DNA of 64,000 bases from Phallusia mammillata. Taxonomy: Eukaryota; Chordata; Ascidiacea; Phlebobranchia; Ascidiidae. The notes under the pieces were generated by a model. It saw only the letters and a list, made by a program, of their open reading frames with translations, searched no databases and was not told the origin of the DNA. A program made the position numbers and the translations under genes. Position 1 is the first letter of the stretch, and every line of letters starts with the position of its first letter. Below are positions 1 to 11,628 of the stretch, piece after piece. Where the stretch lies: positions 62,001 to 126,000 of the forward strand of contig QLIY01000001.1 of the NCBI GenBank assembly GCA_003260075.1. The letters are read 5' to 3'.

Positions 1-334
1 GTTCACAAATATGGGTGTAATGATATTCGAGCCCGAAAGTATACGCCCTGAACAGTATTTAGAAAGCCCGTTTGGGTCCGGAAGTTTAATTGACTGGACC
101 ATAATAAAGAGGACATTAACAGTAGCCAATGACCGAAACAACTGTCGAACATAAGGTTTAAACCAACAACTAGCTTAGTTAAGCAATTTATACCTTCAAA
201 AGAGTACGGACAGCGAATTTAAAGTGGGGGCCCATCAAATAAACTCAAGCCCAAACCAGGCCAGACTTACAAGTCTGATTCAGCTATAAACAAACAACTT
301 CACTATAAATTGAATTGGGAAGCTTTAATCCAAC
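1..334. other. Intron of ligase copy 1
   Basis: Expected to be intronic sequence of the minus-strand ligase that runs off the left edge. No exon-like reading frame was recognised in it. Confidence 0.5.
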
Positions 335-868
335 CTTTGGTGTAGTTTGGGTTTGACGTAGTAAGTATTCCACCGCATGCATTCACTCCCATCACTATGA
401 ATGTGTATTCGGCACAGTTTGTGAGACAAGTTGCCACCACATCACCCTTCATCAACCCCATGCGGTAAAATGCGCTCCCACATTTCATGGAGTTCTCACG
501 TACTTCCTGGGACGTGTACTGGTTGTCATTGTTTGAACTGTCAATCTGAGATAACATGGAAAACACACGTCAAGAACGAAACTGGTCAACAAACGCTTCA
601 CATACAAAAAACAAAGATTGATAAACCAATCAACGTTAAGTACATCATGCCAATTAGACTACACATGTAGCGAAACCGTTAAAATTTAAACAGCAACTGT
701 TGAACCAATCATGTTTTTATCCCAGGTTTGATTAAAGTAAATTTTGAGAAAAAAGTAGTAACTTACCACAGTAACCTTGTTTTTGCTTCTAGCGAGATTC
801 GAAAACATATAATCACCAAAACTGACATTAGGAATTACTAAATCAGGCATTGGACTTCGAAGCGGCAT
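335..868 (-). CDS. 4-coumarate-CoA-ligase-like acyl-CoA ligase, copy 1 (5' part only)
   Basis: Two 5' exons of an adenylate-forming acyl-CoA synthetase that continues past the left edge. Exon 1 is 767-868 (34 codons, MPLRSPMP to KVTV, donor GTAAGT). Exon 2 is 335-545 (acceptor TTATCTCAG, 70 codons plus one base, ending NPNYTK). The second exon contains YRMGLMKGDVVATC and [11 protein letters not shown], typical of the N-terminal substrate-binding half of the 4CL/luciferase family. Exon 1 has the same length as in the copy at 3020-7454 and the intron phases agree, so the two are tandem paralogues. The exon 2 donor here would be GTTGGA, weaker than GTAATT in the other copy. The reading frame is open throughout. 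No peroxisomal signal can be checked because the 3' end is missing. Family assignment is firm; substrate is unknown. Confidence 0.8.
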
Positions 869-3019
869 TTTGCAATACTTTTGTTACTGATATTAAGTTA
901 GTAGTGGATCTCGGCGTAAGCATAAGACCAACATAGCGACTAAGTTATGTAACAGTTCAGGAAAACGCTTTCAAACTACACAGAAAACCAATGACATACG
1001 CTTCACTATGCCATAAAGATATGTCCTGCCATTTTACATGGTTGTTACGTCTTCGTTCAAAAACTGCCAATACATAGATTCACGTAACAGCGGTTTTAAA
1101 AACGACGAACCAAGTCTGCCTCAAGCGCAATAACATGCTGACATGTGTAGCTTGTTTTACCAAGTCCCAAGCTATATGTACTTTGGTCAGAATCTAATCC
1201 ATCTTAAGTGTGCAGTTACATATAAACAAAATATCGTCAGCGTATTAACAAACACAGTCAGTGCTTTTCACAGACATCCACAAACGACACAAGTTATATC
1301 AACTTTTGCAGACTTAAGCACAATGTATTCAGATCCTTAACTACGCAGAAAGCACACGTGATGCTGTTGTTATGAACCCTCGCAAACTCTGTAGATCTAA
1401 GTTCATAACTCTACGACAAGGGTCGCCAACCTTTACCGCTCAGAGCCAATGCCCTTTTGAACTAAATGCCACTGCACGTAACGTTTTTTTGCATTGCTGA
1501 TTTTCATTTATCTGTTTAACACTTGTTGTTGCCTCTATTTTGCCTCTTTCTAACTTTCGTTACATGGTATAGACGCGGTTGTAGCCAACCACTAGAAGCG
1601 GGTACGGAAACTCTTTAGTTGCAGTTGCACAGAAACAACGTCAAAATGTGAGGTGTAAACATTTTTTACGCTCTGGTTCCTTTCGAGTCAAGCCAGTCTA
1701 CTTTGTTCGTTGTAAATCGGTCAATGATTAATAAGGGAGGTGTAAACTTTGTACCTCAGCCAAGCAGTCGCAGAATAGTGTGTGTTAGACAAATATACAA
1801 ACGTTTCTTTCAAAGAGTTCCGCAATAAAAAGTACAAAAGTGCATTGTAACTAGAAGTGAATAAACCAGCTGTCTGCTACAAAAGTAACAAATTTCACAC
1901 TTCAAATGAGAACATTAAAAGCTATAAATCAGTGTTTCTCAACCATTTTCTCCTGTACCGCCCCTATTGGGTCTACATAATTCATAAACGCCCCTCTTAA
2001 AACAAACAACAATCAAAACGATATTATTCCACGTACAATGTCAATGCGATAATTGATGTTTTAGCGTTTAAAATATAAAAATGCTAAGGGTTAACTCAAC
2101 ATGATACCACTAACTGCAGACAGTACACATTCCTTTCAACTTGTACCAGTGAAGAGCTAAAACTGCATTTGTTCTGGTCGATCACGCTTGGTGTATTGTG
2201 GCGGTCACGCACCGCTCCCATTCACAAGTGTGTTTTTTGCTGATTTTATGCCCCTTTTAGCTCATAGGGCCATATTTAAGCTGCAGAGGTACCTTCTGGG
2301 TAACATGGGAGGCAAGCTAGCGCTAGGTGACACCAACATTTTAGAACTACTGCTCTAAATTAAACTGTTTTTACTTGTACCAACCATGCACCTAACCCAA
2401 GCGTAAAACGACAAAAAAACGACAACGATCAGCTGTAAGCAATAATTCAAATTCACAGACTCAAGGTGAATATTTAATTAATGTCAGCATTTTGACCCAA
2501 CGGGAACAAAACAGAGTTACACTATCCAACTTGTACCTCCTCCTTGCCAAGAACCGGCACACTACCATAAAACCGTTATTTTTATCGCACAGGATCTTTT
2601 CGACACACTTTCATAGTCATCAGAAAAAAAATGATTGCACGTCAAGTAAATAAGGCAACCTAAAATTCCGGCGTGCGGCTTACATTACCTTTTTACACCT
2701 CAACATGTGGTTTACAATCGTAAATACGGCAACATATTTGTATCCAAACTTGCGCCACCTCCTATGCCAAGCGCCCACCACAGCTTATTCCCCTAAACAC
2801 ACAGCCGTTCAGACTGGACACACTGAAATGGTCATCAAAAAAAAAATTAGAACCTATCGCGACTTCCCTACGAATTTGTCATTGGAAACATCTGCATTTC
2901 GATGAATGTGGTTAAAAATTTAAAATTACACTGTAGTACCTCACGTAAGCGCAAGAAATAATAAAAAAATGATTGCACGATGAATAAATAAAATTACGAA
3001 CATGTGAATTAAGTCGGCT
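869..3019. other. Intergenic stretch between the two ligase genes
   Basis: No coding exon recognised. It holds a hAT-like element (1930-2352) and a degenerate tandem duplication around 2500-2980, where CTCCT.TGCCAAG and AAAAAATGATTGCACG recur. A second sequence resembling a hAT end (GGGTCGCCAACC at about 1418) has no matching partner end. Confidence 0.5.
1930..2352. mobile_element. Non-autonomous hAT-like DNA transposon
   Basis: Begins CAGTGTTTCTCAACC and ends so that its reverse complement starts CAGTAGTTCTAAAA, a typical hAT-type terminal inverted repeat. It is flanked by 8-bp near-identical target duplications, CTATAAAT on the left (1922-1929) and CTCTAAAT on the right (2353-2360). It is about 420 bp and has no transposase reading frame. 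Confidence 0.7.
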
Positions 3020-6000
3020 TCAATATTTTGATGAAATTTTTATTTCCTCCACTCGACGCCTTAAAACCCTGCGCAGAATTTTGCCGCTCGCAGACTTAGG
3101 AATGGCATCAACAAATGTTATTCCGCCACTCAGGTATTTAAACTTCGACACTTTATCTGCAAAATGACAAAGCACTGTTAAAAATAACCAAGCATTTGTT
3201 AGGTGGAAAAACGGATTTAGAGCGATTTAAACCTTTCAGAAACTCGTGAATTTCTTGCTCTGTGAGGGATGGATCTTTTTTGACAATAAAAGCTTTGGGT
3301 AATTCCCCTGCTTCGAGATCGGGAACACCTATGACTCCTGAGTCAACAATCTTGGGATGACGTAACAAAACGTCTTCCAATTCGGCTGGTGCCACCTGAA
3401 TATGACGTAATGCTTACTTCATTCCATAAAATGTATTTTTGTATCAACTAACTTGAAATCCTTTGTACTTTATCAGCTCTTTCAGTCGATCAACGATATA
3501 GATAAACTCGTTATCATCGTAATGTCCGATATCTCCTGTATCTCCTGTAACCAGCCTTCACTGTCAATTGCCTTTGCTGTAGCTTCAGGATTGTTTAAGT
3601 ATCCCTTCATAATCTAAAAGAACCTTAACTTTACCGTTTGGTGATCAGGCATTGTATTTATTTTGCACCAAATGCAATTTTCTGGTTGTTTTTGTTTTAC
3701 TCTTCATGATTGCATTCCTTAACATTACCTGAGGCCCTTTAACCCATAACTCTCCATCTTGATTGGGTCCCAGTTCTTTTCCAGTATTAAGATCAATAAC
3801 CTACACAATGTAATATCATTACATAAATAATATTTCAGTTTTATTTTTTTAACTTTTTTGGTGGCTAAACCCAAGTTTCTTTCCCCAACATTGGGAATTA
3901 GATTTTAAGGCCTTCTTGGCCAGTTTTTTAACAAGCCGTGTCGATTTTGTAAGCACCGTTTATAAATAACCAAGCACAAGGAAATGGCCACTGTCAGTGA
4001 TTAAACTCACCTTAAGTAGTGTGTTTGGTGTAACGCTGCCCACTGAACTGACTGGAGTTGCTTCTTTCAAAGGGATCGCTATTTTGGGGCATTCAGTCAG
4101 TCCCCAAACTGCAATTAATAATTAACAGACTGTAACCTGTCAGCCATGAATTGTAATTATGTTCACATCACACTTTGATCAGTCTTGCAATAAGAGGTGT
4201 TTTAGTATGTTGATTTTTTATGTTAGTTTTGGATGCAGTAAACACAGTTTCTAAAATAGAAATTCGACTGCTATAACGAAAATATAAAACATATCCTTCA
4301 GCTCTTTCTTCTAAAGTACTAGTTCTTTAAAACTGAAACATTTTTCCTGAAACAATAAAGTAGCAAATCTACCACTCACCTTGGTTCACTTTGATGTTTA
4401 ACTTTTTGCCTACAGACTTTGCCACACTTTCAGGTAACGGAGCCGCACCTGAACCGACCTCACTCAAGGTTGAAAGGTCAAAACCATGATCTGATGGAAG
4501 TTGGTCCAAACCGACAATGATTGGTGGAGCTGCTGAAAATTTGGTAATCTGTTTATAATACATAGATTTGTTTGAATAAGAAAGAAGATGTCAACACAGA
4601 GCCGGAATCAATATTAAATTTATTACAGTACTGAACAAAGAATGTATGGCTGATTAAGGGTACTAAATGCCTCAGTATTGTCTGAATAAATGAAGCTATT
4701 TTTAGTTATAAAGTGAATTTCTTCAGTGTTTTTGGCAATAAAAACGCTAAACACAGAATAAAAAACACAAATTTCAGATTATTTACACCAGACCTGTTAT
4801 GATCAACATGCCAACCTTATATTTTTGTATATCTTGCAGCATCTGATTAAAATGAAACCTCTTTCTCAGCACAACTTGACTTCCATGTGCAATACACAGA
4901 AGTGTTGTTAGAATTCCATAAATATGAAACATAGGCAGCACAAGGTACAGAACATCACTGGGTAAGAAACTCTGAGATGCCCTGAGCATAAGGTAAAAAA
5001 ATAATCTTGCAAAAAATACTATTTGCCTGCATGTTTGCAAGTACACATCTTTTGAAAGATGTAAAAACTCTTTTAAGTTTTGAGACATTTTCAAACATGT
5101 TAGGTCATTTTTTAACATAGTAAAAACCAAGTGTGTTTTCAAAAAAAAGAAATAAAAAGGGAAAGACATGAAAGGCAGGTATAAACTTTTCACAAAGACT
5201 TGGACAGCCATTTTACAAAACCAATTATAAATCATAAAAATGTCATTCCTGCCTTGTTAGGTATGTCACACTTTTTTACACTACACAAAAACTAAAGTCA
5301 TGTTAACTATTATAGTTTTTGAAGCAATATCATTATTTTGACAAAGGATCAGTTATTCATTCTAAGTTTGGTATCAAATGGCAACCCTAAAACCCACAGA
5401 ACAAAAAAAGGATAATAAAACACAAGCATTCTTTACTCCATTGTTTGCCTCATTGTAAAACTTATTTTTACATTCAAAAAGCGCTCTGTCTGACTTCATG
5501 TGGTGTCACAAATGATTCTGTTGATTTGGCTAAATATGTTTGGAAATAAAACTGTCAAATATGCAGTTTCAGACCAAACCCAATTTAGCTGATTCAAAGC
5601 AATAATAGTACCTACTTATATATTGTAAAAATGGCCATAACATTTTTTTGTGTCAACATCACTCCTTTTGCCAATCCAGTGGTTCCACTTGAGAACAGAA
5701 TAATTGCAACATCTTCAGAAGAAACTTTGACACCAAGTGGAAAATCTACATCCAACAAATGAACATTAAATTTCTGTCGTACATAGTTTGACTAATTTGT
5801 CAAAATAACTTGCCATGCAGCTTTCCGTGACCAATGAATGCAGAATATGACAAAGCTTGTGCATTCTCTTCCATATTAATGATGGCCTATTAAACACAAT
5901 GTTAAAAACTATACAGTTGGGAAAATAAAGTATATTTAGCCCGAGAAGAAGTAAACAACTGGGTATCTACCCTTTTAAAGTAGCAACAAGATGTTACAGA

Positions 6001-7454
6001 GATTATTTCAAACACATGGTCAGCAATTTTGTGGTACAGTAAACCTTGATTAAACTGATGTCAGTTAATCGGGATATTTGCCTAATTTGGAGAAAACATG
6101 ATGTACAAATGCTTTGTAATGTGGTAAGGCTTTAACTAATCGACATCAGTTAATCCTGATCTTTGACTAATCCAGACAATTTTTTTTGCAAAATGGGTGT
6201 GGATCAAATAAGGTTTATCGTAATTGGGCTGACACATACCACTAATGACATCAGTTCAACTTGTTAGTTAGCACATATTTCTCTTCTTTGACTAGGCACA
6301 GTTTTATCATTACGAGTTGTTGAATGTTTCCTTTACTTTTTATTCTCTACCTAATGATGACAACAGTTTTGTGCCAAAATATTAAATAAAACAAAAGCTC
6401 TGCCCAGTTGTCGTAGCAGGGACAGTGAAATCATCTCAAAATTAATAAACCAAATACATACAGTTATAACTATAAATACACGAAAGTCTTATAATAAGTT
6501 GGAAAGAATTGATAAAATGTTTAACATTTTAGTTTACCTTGAAGTTTGGTAATTGTGCACAAATGTCTTTTACTTTTTGATAGTTTTCAGAGACAAACAC
6601 AAATTTTGGTTGAGTTTGTTTGAACTGGTGCAGTAACTCCTCTGAAAAATATTTTTAAACGTTATTATTTTGGGGGCTTTTGAATACCAATGATGTTGGC
6701 TAATCAGCCTTTTCAGCCACATAGGAGTTATAAATCTTGTATATGTATGCATGCTTAGCAAATGGGATATGCAGTTAAATTACCTTTGGTGTAGTTTGGG
6801 TTTATTGTAGTAATTATTCCGCCCCCCCCCCTTTTGGGGGCTTTTGAATACCAATGATGTTGGCTAATCAGCCTTTTCACCACATAGGAGTTATAAATCT
6901 TGTATATGTATACATGCTTAGCAAATGGGATATGCACTTAAATTACCTTTGGTGTAGTTTGGGTTTATTGTAGTAATTATTCCACCACATGCATTCACTC
7001 CAATCACTATGAATGCGTATTCGGCACAGTTTGTGAGACAAGTTGCCACCACATCAACCCTTCCTCAACCCCATGCGGTAAAATGCGCTCCCACATTTCA
7101 TGGCATTTTCACGAATTTTTTGAGGAGTGTATTGTTTACAGTTTCTGGAACCATCTATCTGCAATTGCAAGACAATTTATAAATCAGTTTTACATTTAGC
7201 ACATTTTAAATACAAGTATCTCATCGTATTGTATTTTGTTCACGTGCACTTGAACGCAACAAACATAGTAACACATGACATTGACTGTAGAGTGGCACAA
7301 AAACACAGGACAAAACAAGGGACTTGAAGCATTTATAATTGCCTTCTCTTACTATGGCAACTTTTGGTTCTTTGTTTCTAAGATTTGCAAACATGTGGTC
7401 TGCAAAACTTATGTCAGGAATATCCATATCCGGCAGTGGACTTCGAACGGGCAT
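3020..7454 (-). CDS. 4-coumarate-CoA-ligase-like acyl-CoA ligase, copy 2 (frame-damaged)
   Basis: Twelve exons: 7353-7454, 6947-7158, 6538-6641, 5810-5886, 5616-5773, 4794-4981, 4380-4532, 4011-4108, 3729-3800, 3453-3613, 3233-3395, 3020-3156. The product would be about 540 residues, normal for the family. It adenylates a carboxylic acid and transfers it to CoA. Visible motifs in order are the P-loop [76 protein letters not shown] and the C-terminal [11 protein letters not shown] with the catalytic lysine. The protein ends SSKY, not a classical peroxisomal SKL. Three defects: an extra base in exon 2 between RKG and DVVAT (near 7054), a net +5 in exon 10 after EGWL caused by a 9-bp repeat (3531-3548), and an exon 4/5 junction whose intron would be only 36 nt and leaves the frame off by two. 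It is either a recent pseudogene or an assembly-damaged gene. Start MPVRSP is chosen by alignment with copy 1; an in-frame ATG lies 18 nt upstream. Confidence 0.85.
6035..6222. mobile_element. Pogo-like MITE in ligase copy 2 intron
   Basis: The left end TACAGTAAACCTTGATTAA matches the reverse complement of the right end (TACGATAAACCTTATTTGA). Both ends abut TA, as in Tc1/mariner-pogo elements. The interior repeats GACATCAGTTAATC and similar. It is non-coding. Confidence 0.55.
6668..6983. repeat. Direct duplication split by C10 (6822-6831)
   Basis: Left copy 6668-6820 and right copy 6832-6983, nearly identical. Both include the 3' end of ligase exon 2 and its donor, so the left copy is a spurious partial exon inside the intron. 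Confidence 0.9.
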
Positions 7455-7537
7455 CGTTGCTGCATTCAACACTTAATAAAGAGAAATACTGGTGTCCTTG
7501 CGTCTGCGTTTAGACTGTTAAAAGTAAACCGCAGGAA

Positions 7538-7814
7538 TACAAAAGTGCAATAGCAATAAACCTCTTACAACTAAACTATCGCACATAACGCAATGTAGGA
7601 CCGCGGTATCGCAAAAACTTTCTAAACTTAATACCTGCTTCCTGCACACTTGAAATTTCACAGAACCAAAGCCCCCCCCCCTACAAAAGTGCAATAGCAA
7701 TAAACCTCTTACAACTAAACTATCGCACAGAACGCAATGTAGGACCACGGTATCGCAAAAACTATCTAAACTTAATACCTGCTTTCTGCACACTTGAAAC
7801 TTCACAGAACCAAA
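7538..7814. repeat. Direct duplication split by C10 (7672-7681)
   Basis: Copies 7538-7670 and 7682-7814 begin TACAAAAGTGCAATAGC and differ at scattered bases. They lie just upstream of the ligase copy 2 start. Confidence 0.9.
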
Positions 7815-8494
7815 TTTTTGCAAAGCGGGTTTTTCCCTTTTCGTTGTAGCGACCTTTGCAATTTCGCGCCCTTTTAATATTTATTGTTAATATTCGGCCA
7901 GTTGGTAATACCATAGATTACTTACCATGGTAATACAAACCAATATGGTACATCATGTTACTGCAAACTTAATTCCATTTCTTACCCGACAGAAACAAAT
8001 AAAAGATAAAGTACTTGTGGTTTTTCTGTTTTGGTCAAGTGTTACAACGCCTCGGCACATCACATGTATAGGATAAAATGTTAAATAAAGGTTGCTTATT
8101 TTTGGTAATAAATACCTAGCCTGCCCGAGCTGTTTTGAAAAACAAAGTAAATGCTAAAACCCTAGGTTATTTTCGAAACATTTATCTCAAGTCGGACAAT
8201 AGATACTGATATTATTTCGTTTCTTGAAAAATGTTTTTTTTTTCTTGTTTATCTGGTAAAACGCCATTGTTTGTTTGTTTTTTATTTCTTGCGTTTCAAT
8301 TTAACTTTATTCAATTTATTCGTAGTATTTGCCGTTTTGCGACTGGCAGTTCTGTTGTCAGGTTTGTTTCTGTTTTTGGACATACCTAAAACTTATACCA
8401 AAAAAAATATGACAATTGGAGTTGCAGACATTTGTTGCAGACACAAAGCTGGATCCAAACAAGAAGGAATTTCATGGACCAACTGCCAATATTG

Positions 8495-8708
8495 AAAATA
8501 CTTCACAATTTGCAACTATCTTCACAAGAAAAAAAGAGGTTATTCTGAAATGTCTGCATGCGGTACAGTTTCAAAAGTTAAGTGAACAAAACCACTCCCC
8601 CCCCCCAAAATACTTCACAATTTGCAACTATCTTCACAAGAAAAAAAGAGGTTAGTCTGAAATGTCTGCATGCGGTACAGTTTCAAAAGTTAAGTAAACA
8701 AAACCACC
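8495..8708. repeat. Direct duplication split by C10 (8597-8606)
   Basis: Copies 8495-8595 and 8607-8708 begin AAAATACTTCACAATTTGC. Confidence 0.9.
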
Positions 8709-8843
8709 AGTCTTACTATCATATTTTGTTGGTTCCCATACAATGCCAACCCATGTGGAATAAAATTCAAGCACCTTTGCTTTAACCCAGAGGAACATTA
8801 GGTTTTGAATTAAATTAAAGTCCCCAACTCTGTAAGCTTAAAA

Positions 8844-9014
8844 AATTGAAAGAAATCAGGGCTGCCTATTCACTGGGGAAAAATATATATATACAGCTAC
8901 AGAGGGAACACAACATTTAACCATACCCCCCCCCCAATTGAAAGAAATCAGGGCTGCCTATTCACTGGGGAAAAATATATATACAGCTACATAGGGAACA
9001 CAACATTTAACCAT
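8844..9014. repeat. Direct duplication split by C10 (8926-8935)
   Basis: Copies 8844-8924 and 8936-9014 begin AATTGAAAGAAATCAGGG. They differ by one TA unit in a short AT repeat and by single bases. Confidence 0.9.
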
Positions 9015-9154
9015 TTTAAACTTTATAAAGTACCATGAATCTCACAAAAGTAAAAATACTGGAACACGCAAACACCACAAAAATCTTGGATTCAAAACAA
9101 GATCAGAAATCACCATGGCAGAAATATTGACACATAGTTTGGCACTGTAGTATT

Positions 9155-9904
9155 TCAATCTGATGAAACTGCAATTGCTTCAATTTCCACCCTTGCAAGT
9201 TTAGGAAGATTGGCAACTGCATATGCTGCTCTGGCTGGATATGGAGCTTTGAAAACTAGAGTTGTATATTTAATTGTTTCACAACTAGATTTTTGAAATA
9301 ATTTAAAGTGAAATGCACACAGTTTGATTTTAGTCTGCCATTTTTCTGTGTAAAGTCACTTACATTTCTGATAGACAGTATTCACTCTCACAAAATCCTG
9401 TATATCCGCCAAAAGAACAGTAGTTTTGACAACTAAAAAGCATCAATTTTTACAAATTAATGTGTCCTACCAAAACTATAATAAATGCTTTACATTTAAA
9501 CAGTTTTTGCATAAAAAAGCCAACCTACCATCAGCAAATGACATGTTGGCTGCAGATAAAATTTCCCCCATGTTTTTTAAAGCCTATTAACAAATAAAGT
9601 GTTTCAGTTAATATAGGTTTTTAAATTAATATAAGCAACACAAAAGCATAAACAAAGCTTTGTTACTTGTTCAGTTTGTGATTCTACATCGGATCCAACA
9701 AAATCAGATGTTTCAGGGCTTAGTCCAATTTGTCCAGAAACATAAAGTGTTTGGTCAACTTGAACTGCTTGGCTGCAAAACAAATAATCAATAGGCTCAT
9801 TTGCTTGACTTGTAACAACCACAAACAATATACCTGTATGCACCAATAGCTGCTGGGGCTTTGGTGGTGCTAATAACTTTACGTACTATTTTTGAAACAC
9901 TCAT
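9155..9904 (-). CDS. RIDA: RidA/UK114 family 2-iminobutanoate/2-iminopropanoate deaminase
   Basis: Complete five-exon gene: 9834-9904, 9667-9772, 9529-9583, 9364-9432, 9155-9255. All junctions are GT/AG and the phases agree, giving 133 residues, the normal RidA size. It hydrolyses reactive enamine/imine intermediates released by PLP enzymes, usually in cytosol or mitochondria as a trimer. Recognisable segments are MSVSKIVRKVISTTKAPAAI, GAYSQAVQVD, LYVSGQIGL, VKTTVLLADIQDF and the C-terminal signature PARAAYAVANLPKLARVEIE, which contains the arginine that binds the substrate carboxylate. Start is the only ATG in frame before the conserved region. The stop follows AVSSD. Nothing is odd in the coding sequence, and no C10 junction interrupts it. 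Confidence 0.95.
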
Positions 9905-10447
9905 TGTTATTTGTAAACAAACTATTTGCAGCACCTGAGTGAGGGACTACTGTTAATTTTGGCAAGTTTTAAACAGGCAATAAACGGTAATAAAGCAAAG
10001 ACAAAAAAATTCTGGGCGAGCCTTAATGTTTAAACAAACTGTTGCAAAAAGTTGTTATTACACAAAAAATTCCTCCCAAAGTTTGCAAAAACATTCCTGT
10101 ACAGAAAAAACGCCGAACTTAAAATGCTGAGTCATGCTTGCGGTTAATGCTGATCACCATGTTTCAAAAAATAATTACTTTTAAAACAAAGCAATGTCTT
10201 GAAAACTCCCGAAAATTAATTCACTGCAACGATTAGAGCTTATATAAATCAACAATCAAATATGTTTAAACCAGAAGACAAAATATTATGGTTGTGCACA
10301 AGTTATTTTACTTGCTTTAAGTTGATTTTTTTTATTCACCAGCAACTAGCCTACTGCTGTGTTTGCTGGTCATGGTTTTTCCCAAGTCCAAGAACATTAT
10401 TATTGTAAGTAGGCAACAAATTGGTGTAGGAAACAATAATTAATTCG

Positions 10448-10830
10448 GGGAGTCCAACCGCTTGTCATATGGGTTCAGATTCGGGTCGTGTTTATTTCGT
10501 TTTGTTTTTAAGGGTTCAGGTTCGGTTCAGGTTTTTGAAAATGTATATTTTTGGGTTTTGTTCCGGTTTGGGCAAATTATCCGGTCCAAACCGGTTTGCG
10601 GTTTTCAAACCGGTTCGAATTTTCATTAGTTTAATTTTAATTCTATACCTATCATCTACCTGGCCTTATCAAGCTCCAAAAAACTTCACAAAATATAAAA
10701 CAGACTGGATTTTTTACTGGTTCAGTTCCGGTTCGGGTCCAACGCCAAAAAAAATATGGGGTTCAACTCCGATTCGGGTTTAATGAAATTAACCACTCAA
10801 ACCGGTTCGCGGGTTCAGGTTCGACTCCTT
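10448..10830. repeat. Degenerate GGTTCGGGT/AACCGGTT-rich repeat
   Basis: Many partly palindromic variants of GGTTCGGGT and AAACCGGTT are scattered over about 380 bp. A smaller relative lies near 13970 (CCCGAACCGAACTTTGG). Such subterminal repeats are common in non-autonomous DNA transposons, but no clean terminal repeat or target duplication was found. Confidence 0.4.
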
Positions 10831-10979
10831 GATTTAAATAATGCCAATTTGTTACATTGTTACACTGCTGTGGACCATGTTCACTTAAAAGCACTGTGCT
10901 TTGGGTTTGGGGTGATTTGTTGTGTATGCACCTGCTATAAAAAAACAAGCGCGTTTCCGCTGGTGCATTACATTTTACA

Positions 10980-11066
10980 CTGATGATGACAATAGTTTTG
11001 TCGAAACGTCTTTAATAAAAATGAATACGTTTTACTCTACGTCGCTGGCAATTTGCTTGATATTAA
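10980..11066 (+). repeat. Hammerhead-like repeat tail (Penelope-type)
   Basis: Contains CTGATGA, a hairpin with stem GACAA/TTGTC, then GAAAC, the order of a hammerhead ribozyme core. ACGT follows GAAA and recurs downstream where stem III would close. The 3' part (GCTGGCAATTTG) matches the hairpin arms at 40151-40266. Stem I pairing is poor, so ribozyme activity is not claimed. Confidence 0.45.
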
Positions 11067-11239
11067 AGTTACTGCGAAGTTGCAATATTTTCTAACCGAA
11101 TGACCATAACTTTGGTCAAGTTTTAAAAACGAGCTACTTTGTAAGTTACTAAATTTTAGTAACTAAAAAAATCATCGATTACATCCTTTAATGCACTTAG
11201 GACCCAAGGAAGAACATATAGTCGTGTAAGTTAATTACA

Positions 11240-11470
11240 GCTGGAAGGCTATAGTTTGTGTTGGTCGCCTTAGGCATAAAACTCTTGCAAGAAATTGCTC
11301 AAAATTCTTAGTATGCTGACCGTGCTATAGGTCCGCAAAAACCGATCAATCACGAGTGGAAATGCCTAACCTCCGATTCGGTTTAACGCTTGTTTGGCAG
11401 AGCAAGGGTCAAACTGGGCATCTTGCCAACTGACTGACCAATGTTCGTGATAGACTACTATAAACAGCTA
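11240..11470 (-). pseudogene. Decayed copy of the exon-like repeat at 16892-17160
   Basis: The minus strand parallels 16892-17160 along its length, sharing segments such as CAAGCGTTAAA, GGCATTTCCACT and ACACAAACTAT, but indels and stops destroy the frame. It lies just upstream of the sulfotransferase on the opposite strand. Confidence 0.45.
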
Positions 11471-11628
11471 AGATCTTCTCCATACAGAAGTAGTTGAAAA
11501 CGTGCATAAAACGAAATCGTTACAACTTAATGGAAGTTTTCATACATTTACAGCTTAAGGTAGACAACATTGTAATTTTACAAAACAAATGTTAATTTGG
11601 ATCAAGACTTTAACAACAGCTCAGCAAT

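Larger units (their letters stand above)
7455..9154. other. Intergenic stretch between ligase copy 2 and RidA
   Basis: No convincing gene. Three C10-split duplications occupy much of it (7538-7814, 8495-8708, 8844-9014). Short open frames here overlap those duplications and are not supported as genes. Confidence 0.5.
9905..11628. other. Intergenic stretch between RidA and sulfotransferase
   Basis: RidA (minus) and the sulfotransferase (plus) diverge from this 1.7 kb, so both promoters should lie here. No TATA element was convincing. It contains a GGTTCGGG-rich repeat (10448-10830), a hammerhead-like tail (10980-11066) and a decayed exon-like repeat (11240-11470). Confidence 0.5.

Noticed and set aside
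1418..1480. hAT end (GGGTCGCCAACC)
   Set aside because: No matching inverted end or target duplication found nearby.
6755..6937. Short ORFs ending NPNYTKG in the ligase intron
   Set aside because: These are the spurious duplicate of the exon 2 end created at the C10 junction, not an extra exon.
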